Assembly: GCA_947383685.1 (NCBI GenBank) | Contig: CANDEE010000007.1 | Span: forward strand, 1-40,393 | DNA: 40,393 nt | Reading direction: 5' to 3' | Origin: an uncultured Pseudoflavonifractor sp. | GTDB taxonomy: Bacteria > Bacillota > Clostridia > Oscillospirales > Oscillospiraceae | The notes under the pieces: generated by a model | Told to the model about the DNA's origin: nothing | Database searches by the model: none | Seen by the model: the letters and a program-made list of their open reading frames with translations, nothing else | Made by a program: the position numbers and the translations under genes | In this document: positions 15,686 through 26,700 of the stretch, piece by piece | How positions within the stretch are numbered: position 1 is the first letter of the stretch | Layout: every line of letters begins with the position of its first letter

Positions 15686-16441
15686 TCAGGCCCTAATTTC
15701 CAAGGAAACAGGGCAGTGATCGCTGCCGTATATGTCGGCATGAATGTCGGCAGAGATAATTTTCTCTCTCAGCCGGTCCGAAACCAAGAAATAGTCGATG
15801 CGCCATCCAGCATTGTTTTCTCTGGCATGGAAGCGATAGCTCCACCAGGAATAAGCCCCCGTCCGCCCAGGATTCAGGAAACGAAAGGTATCGGTAAAGC
15901 CGGAGGTCAAAAGCTGGGAAAATTTTTCCCGTTCCGCATCGGAAAAGCCGGGATTTTCATGGTTAGATTTTGGATTCTTTAGGTCTATTTCCTCGTGGGC
16001 CACATTCAAGTCCCCACAGACGATCACAGGTTTTTTCGCGTCCAGTTCCAAAAGATAGGCCCGGAAAGCGTCCTCCCAGGCCAAACGGTAATCCAACCGC
16101 CGTAATCCATCCTGAGCATTTGGAGTGTATACGGTAACCAGAAAGAAGTCCTCAAACTCCAAGGTGATGGAACGGCCTTCCCCAACATGGACTTCATCGC
16201 CAATGTTATAAGCAACTGAGAGAGGCGGTACACGGGTGAAGATGGCAGTACCGGAATATCCTTTCTTCTCAGCGGAGTTCCAATAGAGCTGATAACCCGG
16301 AAGCTTCAATTCTATCTGTTCAGGCTGCAGCTTGGTTTCTTGCAGGCAGAAGGCATCCGCATCCAGTGCGGCGAAGCTGGCCAGGAAATCCTTTTTCATA
16401 CAAGCGCGAAGACCATTGACATTCCAGGATACAAATTTCAT
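15686..16441 (-). CDS. xth: Exodeoxyribonuclease III
   Basis: A 251-residue exonuclease III / AP endonuclease that cleaves DNA 5' to abasic sites in base excision repair. Signature blocks are KFVSWNVNGLRAC at the N-terminus, FCLQETK (catalytic Glu35), CGDLNVAHEEIDLKNP, and GSDHCPVSLEI at the C-terminus. ATG 16441 follows ATGGAGGAACCTC; the longer frame lies inside comEC. Its start overlaps the comEC stop (ATGA), so it was probably co-transcribed with comEC. Confidence 0.96.
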   Translation of the reverse strand: MKFVSWNVNGLRACMKKDFLASFAALDADAFCLQETKLQPEQIELKLPGYQLYWNSAEKKGYSGTAIFTRVPPLSVAYNIGDEVHVGEGRSITLEFEDFFLVTVYTPNAQDGLRRLDYRLAWEDAFRAYLLELDAKKPVIVCGDLNVAHEEIDLKNPKSNHENPGFSDAEREKFSQLLTSGFTDTFRFLNPGRTGAYSWWSYRFHARENNAGWRIDYFLVSDRLREKIISADIHADIYGSDHCPVSLEIRA

Positions 16442-18724
16442 GAGGTTCCTCCATTTATCGTAAAGGTAATGGTACCCATCTGACTGGTGAGGTAGATGTC
16501 GCATTCCGCTGCCCCAAGACGCTCCAAGGCTTCCGGAGCTGGATGCCCGTAATTGTTATATCCGGAAGAAATAACGGCCATTTCCGGCGTAACCGCCAAA
16601 AGAAGTTCTTCCGAAGTGGAGTTTTTTGAACCATGATGTCCCACAAAGAGTAGATCAATATCCGGTAAGCTTTTATACTTTACAAGACGCCGTTCTACAA
16701 TATCATTCATATCCCCCGTAATCAGTGCGTCAAAATCATTTGCCGTACATAGAAGGGATAGCCCCTCCTCGTTGGCACCACCGTCCCCCAGAGGGGCAAA
16801 AATGGAAAGCTCCGCTTCGCCAAAATGATAGCGGGAATCATCTGCGATGAGTCTCACTTCACATCCAACTTCTTCTGCAAGTCTGAGAATTTCCTGGCGA
16901 AGGCTGTCCTCCGGGGTCACATCCGGGAGGATCAACAGGGAAACGTCGATGCGGGAGAGAAGCTCGGGTACTCCACAGGCGTGGTCGGCGTGGTAGTGGG
17001 TGAGAACAAGGGCGTCCAAATGCAATGAACCCAAGGCTTGGAGGCGGTCGGCAGCAATATCACCGGGATCGCTTTCACTGTTGCCGCCACAGTCCACTAA
17101 AACGGTATGACCCTTAGAGTATAAGAGGGTGGAGGAGCCTTGTCCCACATCTAAAGCGGTTATGGTAAGGTCTCCCTGGAACATGGGCCACAAGGAGACG
17201 GTAAGGGCGGCGCAGAAGGTGAGGATCAGTGCGGTCACAGGAATGAAATGGCGGATGCGCTTTCGTCCGAAAAGCCATAAAAGCAGAATGATATAGGTGA
17301 AAACAAACCAAAAAACCCAATATCCGGAAAGCAGAGACACCGCTGAAAAGGGAAAACGGGCGATCGTTTGGACAACAAGGAGGACCCATCGGGCAGGCCA
17401 TGCGGTAAGCCACGCCAGGAGGGAGGCCGCAGGGGCAGAGACCAACCCCAACAGAGCGGAAGTCAATCCGCCCAAAAAGGAATCCGACACGGCCCATAGG
17501 GTCAATAGGTTGGTCAATGGCCCCACCAGGGACACGGAGCCAAAATAGAGGGCCGCAAATGGTGTGGTAAAAAGAAGGGCTCCGACGGTGACCGCCAAAT
17601 TACAGGCAAGAAATACCAAAATCTTCCGGGCCAGCTTGCCCAAGGGCTTATCCCATTTTGGAATTGCCGATAACCACCGGGCGGCCAAATCCCCGGAAAC
17701 CAAATAGATGCCCGCAACTGCCGCAAAGGAAAGCTGAAGACTGATGCTGGCGGCGGCATAGGGACAGGGAAGCAGGCAAAAGAATAGCGCAGCTGACAGG
17801 GTGGTTGGCTTGTCCAGCTCACGGCCGGCCAGAGGCGCCAATAGCAGGAGGGAGGACATGAACGCCGCACGGAGAGCGGAGGGGGTAAAGCCAGCGACAG
17901 CCGCAAAGAAGAACATAAGAAGCATTCCGACCACGGCGGAGAGATAGGAGCGTTTCCCAAACAGCAGGGTCAGAAGTCCGGCCAGAAAGCCAATGTGCAG
18001 GCCGGAAACTGCGACCACATGGGAGATTCCGGAGCGCTGAAAGGCGGCATATACTCCTGTGGGGGAGAGCACCCTTATCACCGGTGGTGAGGGCCATCAT
18101 AAAGCCGGATACATCCTCCGGGAAAATTTCTTTGATGAAGGATTTCAATACATGGGAGATATATTGAGGAACATATCGCAGAGAAGGGGAGGCGGGATGC
18201 GTCAACAGGACAGGGTCATCCTGAGCATATCCAAGCAGAAAGATGCCCTTGGCCTCATAGTAATCTGTTGATTTACCCCGGAGCAAATTGGAGGCAGTCA
18301 GGCGGATCGAACCCGAGATCACATCTCCGGGACAGTAGTCCAGAGCAGATGTGCCAACATATAGCTGTATTTTTGCGGCAGGGAGGCCTTCAGTTTGAAG
18401 CTTTGCGGAAAGAGAGGCACCCTGGTTAGTTTCTTTGGGAAAATCGGTTACCACCAAGGTATAGTCCTGAGCCGTTTCCCCAATCAAAGTGCGGGAAGGA
18501 GCCCGAACCAACACATTATAACAGCCTGTCCACAAAAAACCGATGGTAAGTCCCAAAAAAGCAAGGAAAATCCTCTGCCGGACGTTTTTACGAAACAGTA
18601 GAGATACAAAGCCTCCCAGGAGGCACAGTCCTCCGGTTTGAAACAGGAGTGAGCCTGGCAGAAGGTAAACGGCGCAAAAAACGGCTAGCGTAAAGGCTGA
18701 GGTACACCAGCACAGCTTACGCAT
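16438..18724 (-). pseudogene. comEC: ComEC/Rec2 DNA-uptake channel protein, interrupted by a single-base frameshift
   Basis: Two overlapping frames together encode a ComEC of about 760 residues. The first (18724 to about 18065) gives the N-terminal membrane and OB-like region, ending VSGFMMALTTGDKGALP. The second (about 18064 to 16438) continues TGVYAAFQRSGISH, the competence membrane domain, and a metallo-beta-lactamase nuclease domain with THYHADHACG. Removing one base from the run of five G (plus strand) at 18061-18065 restores an unbroken ComEC sequence. ComEC moves single-stranded DNA across the membrane in transformation. No Shine-Dalgarno sequence is visible before ATG 18724, so the start is uncertain. 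A true mutation, a sequencing slip or programmed slippage are all possible. Confidence 0.85.
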
Positions 18725-18824
18725 GAGTGTTACGGAGGATGTGCGGAAATATAAAGTTATAATACATATGTCTCATAAATATCACCTATTTCTTTTGTGA
18801 TGCGGTGAAAATGGGTCGATGTAG

Positions 18825-18842
18825 GCCGCCCAAAAGGGCGGC
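18825..18842. repeat. Short GC-rich inverted repeat
   Basis: GCCGCCC-AAAA-GGGCGGC, a perfect 7-bp stem with a 4-nt loop, in the 143-base gap between the Cys-rich gene and comEC. There is no adjoining T run on the minus strand, so it is at best a weak terminator or mRNA end-protecting hairpin for the Cys-rich gene. Confidence 0.5.
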
Positions 18843-18867
18843 AAAGGCATTTTTGAAAAGGCCTATT

Positions 18868-19086
18868 TTAACGGAACAGAGCGATGTTCGCGTTGTTGAT
18901 GGCGCTGTCGCTGGCAAAGAAAGCGGGATAGGACACGTAGACGGGAAAACGTAAGGAGCAGCCGGGAAAAGCGGGAGTATCAGGGAAGGACGGCAGGGTG
19001 GTAATCCCGTTATCCACGCCGCCAACACCGCTGCCACTGCCATTGCAGCAGTTACAGCAACAACAACATCTGCAAGAAGAACACAT
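18868..19086 (-). CDS. Small extremely cysteine-rich protein of unknown function
   Basis: A 72-residue frame starting at ATG 19086 behind a good ribosome binding site (TTGGAGGGATTCTC). The N-terminus, MCSSCRCCCCCNCCNGSGSG, has nine Cys in its first 14 residues. A Gly/Ser linker follows, then a Pro- and aromatic-rich middle and a mostly hydrophobic C-terminus (LRFPVYVSYPAFFASDS). One further Cys is at 43. I do not recognise the family. The Cys block could bind metal, be lipidated or form disulfides, for instance in a spore coat, but nothing in the neighbourhood decides this. It lies between glpK (84 bases upstream) and comEC, same strand. A second frame over the same DNA (18786-19142) has no such features and is likely a shadow. 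Confidence 0.6.
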   Translation of the reverse strand: MCSSCRCCCCCNCCNGSGSGVGGVDNGITTLPSFPDTPAFPGCSLRFPVYVSYPAFFASDSAINNANIALFR

Positions 19087-19170
19087 AATGAGAATCCCTC
19101 CAAGGAAGATGAAGATTTGGTGACCCACGGGCCACACGCCATCCTATGCCTTAAGGGGAAAAGGGGTGCC

Positions 19171-20658
19171 TCAATGCTGAGCCCAGTCCAGTCCCCGACT
19201 CACCGCTTTGTGCCATCCTGCCAGCAGGCTCCGGCTGCGTAGAGATTCCATGACAGGAACAAATGTAGTCTCCTCCCGCCAAAACCGCCGCAACTCATCA
19301 GTATCCCGCCAGAGGCCCACTGCCAATCCGGCCAGATAGGCAGCCCCCAAAGCGGTTGTCTCCCGTATCACCGGACGGCGGACAGGTTTTCCGAGGATGT
19401 CAGCCTGAAACTGAAGCAGAAAACCGTCACGGCTGGCGCCTCCGTCGGCATTAAGGCAGGAGAGGGAGAGACCGGTGTCTTTCTCCATAGCATCTACCAA
19501 ATCCCACACCTGATAGGCAATGGATTCCTGTGCCGCCCGGACGATATGAGCCCGGCCTGTACCGCGGGTAAGGCCCACCAGACAGCCCCGAGCATACATA
19601 TCCCAGTATGGAGCGCCCAGGCCGGTAAAGGCTGGTACCAGATAGACTCCACCCGTATCGGCAACAGAGGCCGCCAAAGGTTCTGCCTGGGCACTGCCGC
19701 TCAGAAGGCCCAGTTCGTCCCGGAGCCACTGGATCACTGCTCCGCCGGTGAACGCGGAGCCTTCCAGTGCGTACTGGACCTCTCCACCCCGTGACATGGC
19801 GATGGTGGTGAGGAGACCGTTTTTACTTTGGCACGGGGTGGTTCCTGTATTCATGAGCAGAAAACAGCCGGTACCGTATGTATTTTTGGCCTCCCCCGGC
19901 CCAAAACAGGTCTGCCCAAAAAGAGCGGCTTGCTGGTCTCCCGCCATACCGGCAATGGGGACCTGAACGTTGCCAATTTGAGCATAGCCCACTATACCGC
20001 TGCTCTCAACAACCTTGGGGAGCATAGAATCCGGGATGTCCAGTGCCTTCAAAAGCGTATCGTCCCAACAGCCCCGGTAGATGTCATAAAGCATGGTCCG
20101 GGAAGCGTTGGTTGCATCAGTGACATGAACCCGGCCGCCTGTCAGTTTCCATACCAGCCAGCAGTCCACTGTGCCAAAAAGAAGCTCTCCCTTTTTGGCG
20201 CGCTTCCTTGTGGGATCGACTTTATCCAAAATCCATTTCAGCTTTGTGGCAGAGAAATAGGCGTCGGAAATTAGCCCGGTGGTCTTGCGGATATGATTTT
20301 CCAACCCATCAACCCGCAGCTTGTCCACAATATCCGCCGTTCGGCGGCATTGCCAGCAAATAGCGTTGTATACAGGTAGCCCAGTGGCCTTATCCCAGAC
20401 CACGGTAGTTTCCCGCTGGTTGGCAAGGCCGATGGCAGAAATATCCTCCGGGGATGTGCCCGACTGAGCAATGACCTCCATCATCACAGCGTACTGGGAG
20501 GACCAGATTTCAATGGGATCATGCTCCACCCAGCCCTCCTGCGGGTATATTTGCTTCAATTCCCTCTGCGCCAGAGCCAAAATATTCTGCTCCCGGTCAA
20601 AAAGGATGGCCCTGGAGCTGGTGGTACCCTGGTCCAAAGTCAGGATATAATTTCCCAT
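19171..20658 (-). CDS. glpK: Glycerol kinase
   Basis: A 495-residue FGGY-family kinase that converts glycerol and ATP to sn-glycerol 3-phosphate. The N-terminal LTLDQGTTSSRAILFD is the phosphate-1 motif, NAICWQCRRTADIVDKL contains the glycerol-binding Arg region, and GSAFTGGAVIQWLRDELGLL and FTGLGAPYWDMYARG are family signatures. Length is typical (about 500). The start follows GGGGGAAATCC. No glpF or glpD is adjacent. GlpK function is confident from full-length colinearity. Confidence 0.96.
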   Translation of the reverse strand: MGNYILTLDQGTTSSRAILFDREQNILALAQRELKQIYPQEGWVEHDPIEIWSSQYAVMMEVIAQSGTSPEDISAIGLANQRETTVVWDKATGLPVYNAICWQCRRTADIVDKLRVDGLENHIRKTTGLISDAYFSATKLKWILDKVDPTRKRAKKGELLFGTVDCWLVWKLTGGRVHVTDATNASRTMLYDIYRGCWDDTLLKALDIPDSMLPKVVESSGIVGYAQIGNVQVPIAGMAGDQQAALFGQTCFGPGEAKNTYGTGCFLLMNTGTTPCQSKNGLLTTIAMSRGGEVQYALEGSAFTGGAVIQWLRDELGLLSGSAQAEPLAASVADTGGVYLVPAFTGLGAPYWDMYARGCLVGLTRGTGRAHIVRAAQESIAYQVWDLVDAMEKDTGLSLSCLNADGGASRDGFLLQFQADILGKPVRRPVIRETTALGAAYLAGLAVGLWRDTDELRRFWREETTFVPVMESLRSRSLLAGWHKAVSRGLDWAQH

Positions 20659-20693
20659 GGATTTCCCCCATTTTTCTTATATTTGATATTCCT

Positions 20694-20722
20694 ATTATCT
20701 TAGATTTCACAAGGAAAAGCAA
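20694..20722 (-). promoter_or_regulatory. Possible glpK promoter
   Basis: TTGCTT (20717-20722), a 17-base spacer and GATAAT (20694-20699) on the minus strand, about 35 bases before the glpK start. Confidence 0.5.
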
Positions 20723-20793
20723 GAGGGAGTTGGACCTGGTATGAAAAACACCTGTTCTGTCAAAAATGGAAAGAGGCGGAAGGGGGAAAAACA

Positions 20794-23700
20794 ATGGATT
20801 TACGGGAGCTGGGGCAGGAAACCGCTCGAATGGCCGCCTTGAACGGACAGCGTTCCGGGAAAAGGGAGGCCATAAAACTCCGCAGGGCAGTAAAGCGGAT
20901 AGAGGAGACTCAGCGGCGTTTGAGCAAACGGTGCTGGGAGCGTCTGCCCACAGCAGTGGAATGGCTGCTGGACAATGCCTATCTTGCACGACGGGAAGGA
21001 ATGTCGGCACAGGAGGAGTTAAAAAGAGGAAAGCGGTTGCGGGGAAACTATCTGTCAAGTGCAGCAAAAAACTTTGTTGAAGCGGCCCCAACTGCAGAAA
21101 AAGAGCAACTAGTTTTGTTTTTGGAAGGAGTCCAGGGAGAGCAACCTCTGACAGAGGAGGAGCTGTCTCTGTTTCTTCCCGCCCTGAGAGGGGCGTTGTG
21201 CTTCCGCCTGGCAGAACTTTGCCCTGTATTGGAGGCAAAGCCGGAACAGGCAGGACTTTCTGAGCTTTTAGAGGGCATTTTTACAGGTCTCCGAACCCTC
21301 TCAACAGTTCATTTTGGCCCTTTGCTGGAGCAGTCCAGCCCAGTGGAGCAGATTTTGCGGACTGACCCGGCAGGGCTGTACCTTAAGATGGATGAGGCTA
21401 CCCGTGCCCGCTACCGCCAGCAGGTATGCCACTTGGCCCGGCGAAATAGACTGACGGAGAAAGCGGTGGCGGGGAAAGCCCTGGCTATGGCTCGAGAGGG
21501 GGAGGAACAGGAGCGGCATATCGGTTGGTTTCTCTTTCGCCGCCCTTTGGGCGAGCAGGAAAAGCAAGCCTCCGGTGTCCTCTATGTGGCGGTCATCCTG
21601 CTGCCGACCCTTTCACTCGCGCTACTGCTAGGTTTTCTATTGGAAAGCTGGCTCTTGTTCTTCCTTCTATTATTGCCCGCGTCGGATTTAATGAAAAATC
21701 TTACTGATTTTTTTGCGGTGCGCTTGGTTCGGCCCCGGCACGTTCTTCGGATGGAGCTGAAGGAGGGAATCCCAGCGGAGAGCCGAACCCTCTGTGTGAT
21801 TGCAGGTCTACTAACCGGGGAGGCCAGCGGCGGCGCATATGCCGCTCTTTTAGAGCGTTACCGGCTTGCCAACCGAGACAGCGGAAAGGAGCTTTGTTTT
21901 GGCTTGCTGGCGGACCTTCCAGATCGGCCTGCTCCTATGGGAGAGGAGGAGCGGCGGTGGGTCAAAAGAGCAGAGGAGACCATCAACGCTCTCAACAAGA
22001 AATATGGCGGGGGCTTCTATCTTTTCTTTCGACAGCCCGCCTTTCAAAAAAACGATGAGCGGTATGTAGGTTGGGAGCGGAAGCGGGGCGCCCTGCTGGA
22101 ATTGAGCCGACTCCTTCGGGGGCGGCAAACCGCACTTCGAGTCCGGGCAGGGGATGCTGGGGCGTTGAAAGGAACCAGGTATGTTATCACGCTGGATTCC
22201 GACACGGCCCTCAATGTGGGAGCGGCACGGGAACTGGTAGGAGCTATGCTCCATCCGCTGAATCGGCCTCAAGTGGACCCTAAACGCCGGGTGGTGACGG
22301 CTGGTTACGGACTTTTGCAACCCAGAGTTGGGGTGGAGTTGGGAGCGGCAAACCGCTCCCAGTTTTCCCGCATTTTTGCCGGACAGGGAGGCATTGACCC
22401 CTACGGCGGGGCTTGCAGTGATGTGTACCATGACCTATTTGACAGGGGAACCTATACAGGAAAAGGAATATTTGATGTGGACGCCTTTTCCAAATGTCTG
22501 GATGGACGTTTTCCTCAGGGACGAATCCTGTCCCACGATCTTTTGGAAGGGGCGTACCTCCATGCCGGACTTTTGGAGGATGTGGAGCTTACCGACGGTT
22601 ATCCCTATAAGGTGACAAGTTACTTTTCCCGGCTGCACCGCTGGATTCGGGGCGACTGGCAGCTTTTGCCCTGGCTGGGGCGGTGGGTCCGGAATGAAAA
22701 GGGGGAACGGGTGGAAAACCCCATCTCCTCGGTAGACAAGTGGAAGCTCTTTGATAATCTGAGACGGAGCTTGTCACCAGTGTTCACCCTAGTGGCTTTG
22801 CTGCTGGGGATGTGCCTGTCAGCTCCCGCGTTTGGAGCTGCGGCAGCCTTGACTATCATTTCCGCCTGGTCCAATCTTCTTCTCACGGGAGCCGATTTGG
22901 CTGTCCGTGGCGGCGTTGGACTTCGGCGGCGGTATCATGCCACGATTATCGCCGGACCGGGAGGGATGATTCTTCAAACACTGGTACAACTTTTGTTTCT
23001 TCCGTACCACGCCTGGGTCTGCGCTTCTGCCATCTATACCTCTCTGTGGCGGAGCCTGTTCAGTCACAAAAGGATGCTGGAATGGGTAACGGCAGCGGAT
23101 GCAGAACGAAAGAAAGAGGGAATATGGGCCAACTTTTGGACCCAATGGCCTGCGGCAGCGGTCGGCCTATTTGCAATAGTCTTTGCCAGATTTCCGGCAG
23201 GAGCGGCGGTAGGCCTTGTTTGGACTCTTTCGCCCGCCTTTGCTTGGGCCATGTCTCAGCCTGTAAAAGAACGGCATGGAGCCAACGGAGACGACAGCCC
23301 TTTTCTACTTCACCAGGCTGCCTTGATTTGGGGGTATTTTCGCGACTGGCTCCGTCCGGAAGACCACTGGCTGCCCCCGGACAATGTGCAAGAAAAGCCC
23401 TGGCTGGGCCCTGCCCGCAGGACCTCGCCAACTAATATCGGCATGGCTCTTTTAAGCTGTGTAGCCGCTGCCGACCTAGAGCTGACCGGACGGCAAAAGG
23501 CTTTGGAGCTTATCAGTCATATACTGGACACTCTGGAAGCCCTTCCAAAGTGGAACGGTCATCTCTACAACTGGTATGATACTTCCGATTGTTCCCCGCT
23601 GCGGCCCCGGTATATCTCCACTGTGGACAGCGGCAACCTGCGGGGGTGCCTTATTTCCCTGCGGGAGGCCCTTTACGAATGGGGCGAGGGGGAGTTAGCC

Positions 23701-26700
23701 CGAAAAGCGGAAACGCTATCTGACGCAATGGATTTAAGCGTCCTTTATGACAGGGAGCGCAAACTTTTTACCATTGGTTATGACATGGAACGAGAATCGT
23801 TTACCTCCGGCTGGTATGATTTGATGGCCAGTGAGGCACGGCTGACCAGCTACCTTGCCATCGCTCTGGGAGAGGTGGACCCGCGCCATTGGCGGAGGTT
23901 GGGCCGGGGATTGATGGGAGATAACGATTACTGCGGTATGGCCTCCTGGACAGGCACCATGTTTGAGTACTTTATGCCAAATCTGCTGCTGCCCTGTGAG
24001 CAGGGAAGCCTGATGTATGAATCCCTCTCTTTTTGCATCTATGCACAAAAGCGGAGGGGAAGCCGAACCGGAAAACCTTGGGGCATTTCAGAATCCGGAT
24101 TTTACGCTTTTGATCCTGGTATGGCGTACCAGTATAAGGCAAACGGCGTTCAGGCTCTGGGGCTCAAGCGGGGATTGGACACGGAGCTGGTAGTGGCACC
24201 CTATGCCTCCTTTCTGGCGCTGCTGCTGGCTCCACGGAGCGCGGGACGAAATCTGCGGCGGCTCCGAAATATGGGGTTAGAAGGAAACTATGGTCTTTAC
24301 GAGGCAGTAGACTTTACCCCTGGCCGGCTTCCAGAAGGAGAACACTGGGCGGTAGTCCGCTCCTTCATGTCCCACCATCTGGGTATGAGCCTAGTGGCGG
24401 TAGATAATGCCTTAAACGACGGCGTGATGCAAAAGCGTTTCCTGAGGGACTGCTCCATGGGAGCATTTCGGGAGTTGTTACAGGAGAAGGTCCCGGTAGG
24501 GGCAGATGTGATGAAACCTGACCGGCAGGCAGGGCTGGACCGTCCACGGCCTGTGCGGCAGAGCCAGTTTTGCCATGCAGGAGAGGGTTATAACCTGGCA
24601 AAGCCGGCCTGTCATATACTGTCTAACGGTCTTGTATCTGCTCTCTGTACCGATATAGGCACGGTATCTCTTACCGATGACAGGGGAGACACACCAATTG
24701 CGGCGCACCTTCGGGAACGGTATGCCCCAGCCGGAGTCAGCTTCTTTTATCGGGACAAGGAAGGAAATCTGCTGCCTTTGACTGCGGCACCTATGCTGAC
24801 AGAGGGGAATTTTTCTTGGAGCTTTGACGGCGGCGGAGCCTCCTGGACTGCAAGGGAAAACAACTTTACAGCAAAAACGAGACTGATACTGCCCCGGGGA
24901 GAGCGAGGGGCTCTATGGACCGTTACTTTAGAGGGTGTTGCGGGGGGAGAACTGGTCTGTTATCTGGAGCCTGTACTGGCCCGGGAAGCAGATTACGGGG
25001 CACACCCCGCCTATTCCAAGCTGTCTCTGGAGAGTCACCCCTTGGACCGGGGTGTGAGCTTTGCCCGGCGGCCCCGGACTGGTGAGCGGCGGGCAATTTT
25101 AGCGGTACTGTGGGATCGGGAGGAGGCATTTTGGGATACAAGCCGGGAAAAGACTCTAGGCCGGGGCGGTCTGCGGCGTCTGGCCCAGGCAATAGGGGAG
25201 TTGGCGGGGGAGACTGCCGGAGCGGTAGTAGACCCCTGCCTGTTGGTCCGCTTTCCTCTGTCTGGGGGCGGAAAAAGTCATACACTACGGCTGGCGCTGG
25301 GGTTTGAGGATGGAGAGGAGCAGGCTCGAAAGACAGCTTTGTCGGTGCTTGCCGCTTCAGACCAAACTGTGGGCCGACTAGACGGGCTTCTGCGAAAGCT
25401 TCAGCTTTCCGCCGGAGAGGGACTGCGGATTATGGAACTGTTATCCGCTCTAGTGTTTCCAAAAAGCGGTCATGCTGGAGTGCCTCAGTCGGCCCTGTGG
25501 GGGTTTGGAGTGTCCGGTGACCTGCCAATCGCCGCTGCTTTGCCGCCGGAAGAAGAAAAAGCGGTAGACTCATTCCCCTTGAAAGCTTATCTTGTGCTCA
25601 CTCAATGCGGTTTTTCCTTCGACTTGGTCTATCTCCTTTCCGACAGCGGAAACTATCTTCGACCGCAGAAAAATGGACTTATGGAGATCATCAAGGCCCT
25701 GGGGCTAGAGGAGCGGTTGGGAAAAAGGGGCGGCATCCATCTGGTGGAACAGTTCGAGAAGAACGTGCAGTCTCCATGGAAGGAATGGGCGGCTGTGATA
25801 CTTGACCCAGCGGGGCATTGGGAATGGAGCGGGGAAAACCCCATCCAGCCGCCAGATATGCCCTTTCACTCTGAGGGGGCGGTTCCAAAATGGAATGTTG
25901 GGCCGGATGGAGAATTCACTATACAGATAAACAAACAGCTCCCCCCGCTGGGATGGAACCAGCTTTTAGTCAATCCCCGTTTTGGATGGCTTACTGACGA
26001 GACTGGCTGTGGGCACCTTTGGCTGGGCAACTCCAGGGAAAGCCCCATTACCCCATGGAACAATGACCCACTATCTGTGGGCGGGCCAGAATGGTTCCTG
26101 CTTACGTTACGAGGAAAAACTCACAGCCTGTTTGCGGATGGAGATGGGCTTTCTGTTACAGTGACCTATGGGTTTGGGTGGGCAAAATGGGAGAAAGAAT
26201 GGCCTGAAGGAGTCGTTCGGACAACAGCCCTTGTACCATGGGACAGGGACCAACGGCTGATTCTGGTTGAGATGCCCGGAAAGTCCGGGAAGCTGGAGCA
26301 CATCATAAAGGGAATGAACCGTGTAGTCTTTGACTGTGGGGAGCGGCTGTGCCTGGCAACAGATGTGAGCGGTACAGTTTCCATTGACACAGCCGGCTTT
26401 GAAGAACTCCTTCGGGTGACGGAGCGGCAGTGGCGGAAAATGGTCTGCCCGCTGACCGTGGACACCCCGGATCAAAAGTTGAACCAGTACTTGAATGGCT
26501 GGTGCCTCTATCAAGTAACAGCCTGTCGGTTGTCAGGGCGGACCTCCCGTTATCAGAACGGTGGGGCCTACGGTTTCCGGGACCAGCTTCAGGACACCTT
26601 GGCGCTGTTGCCCTTTGACCCAGCTTGGGCCCGGGAGCAAATGATACGCTGCTGCGCCCATCAGTTTATGGAGGGGGATGTGCAGCATTGGTGGCATGAG

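Noticed and set aside
19020..19086. Repetitive CAA/GCA string as a microsatellite or CRISPR-like repeat
   Set aside because: It is the coding sequence of the Cys/Asn/Gly block of the small protein; there are no spaced, identical repeats.
18786..19142. 118-codon minus-strand frame overlapping the Cys-rich gene
   Set aside because: The other frame has the better ribosome binding site and a distinctive composition. This one is low-complexity and starts without a convincing ribosome binding site. Some doubt remains.
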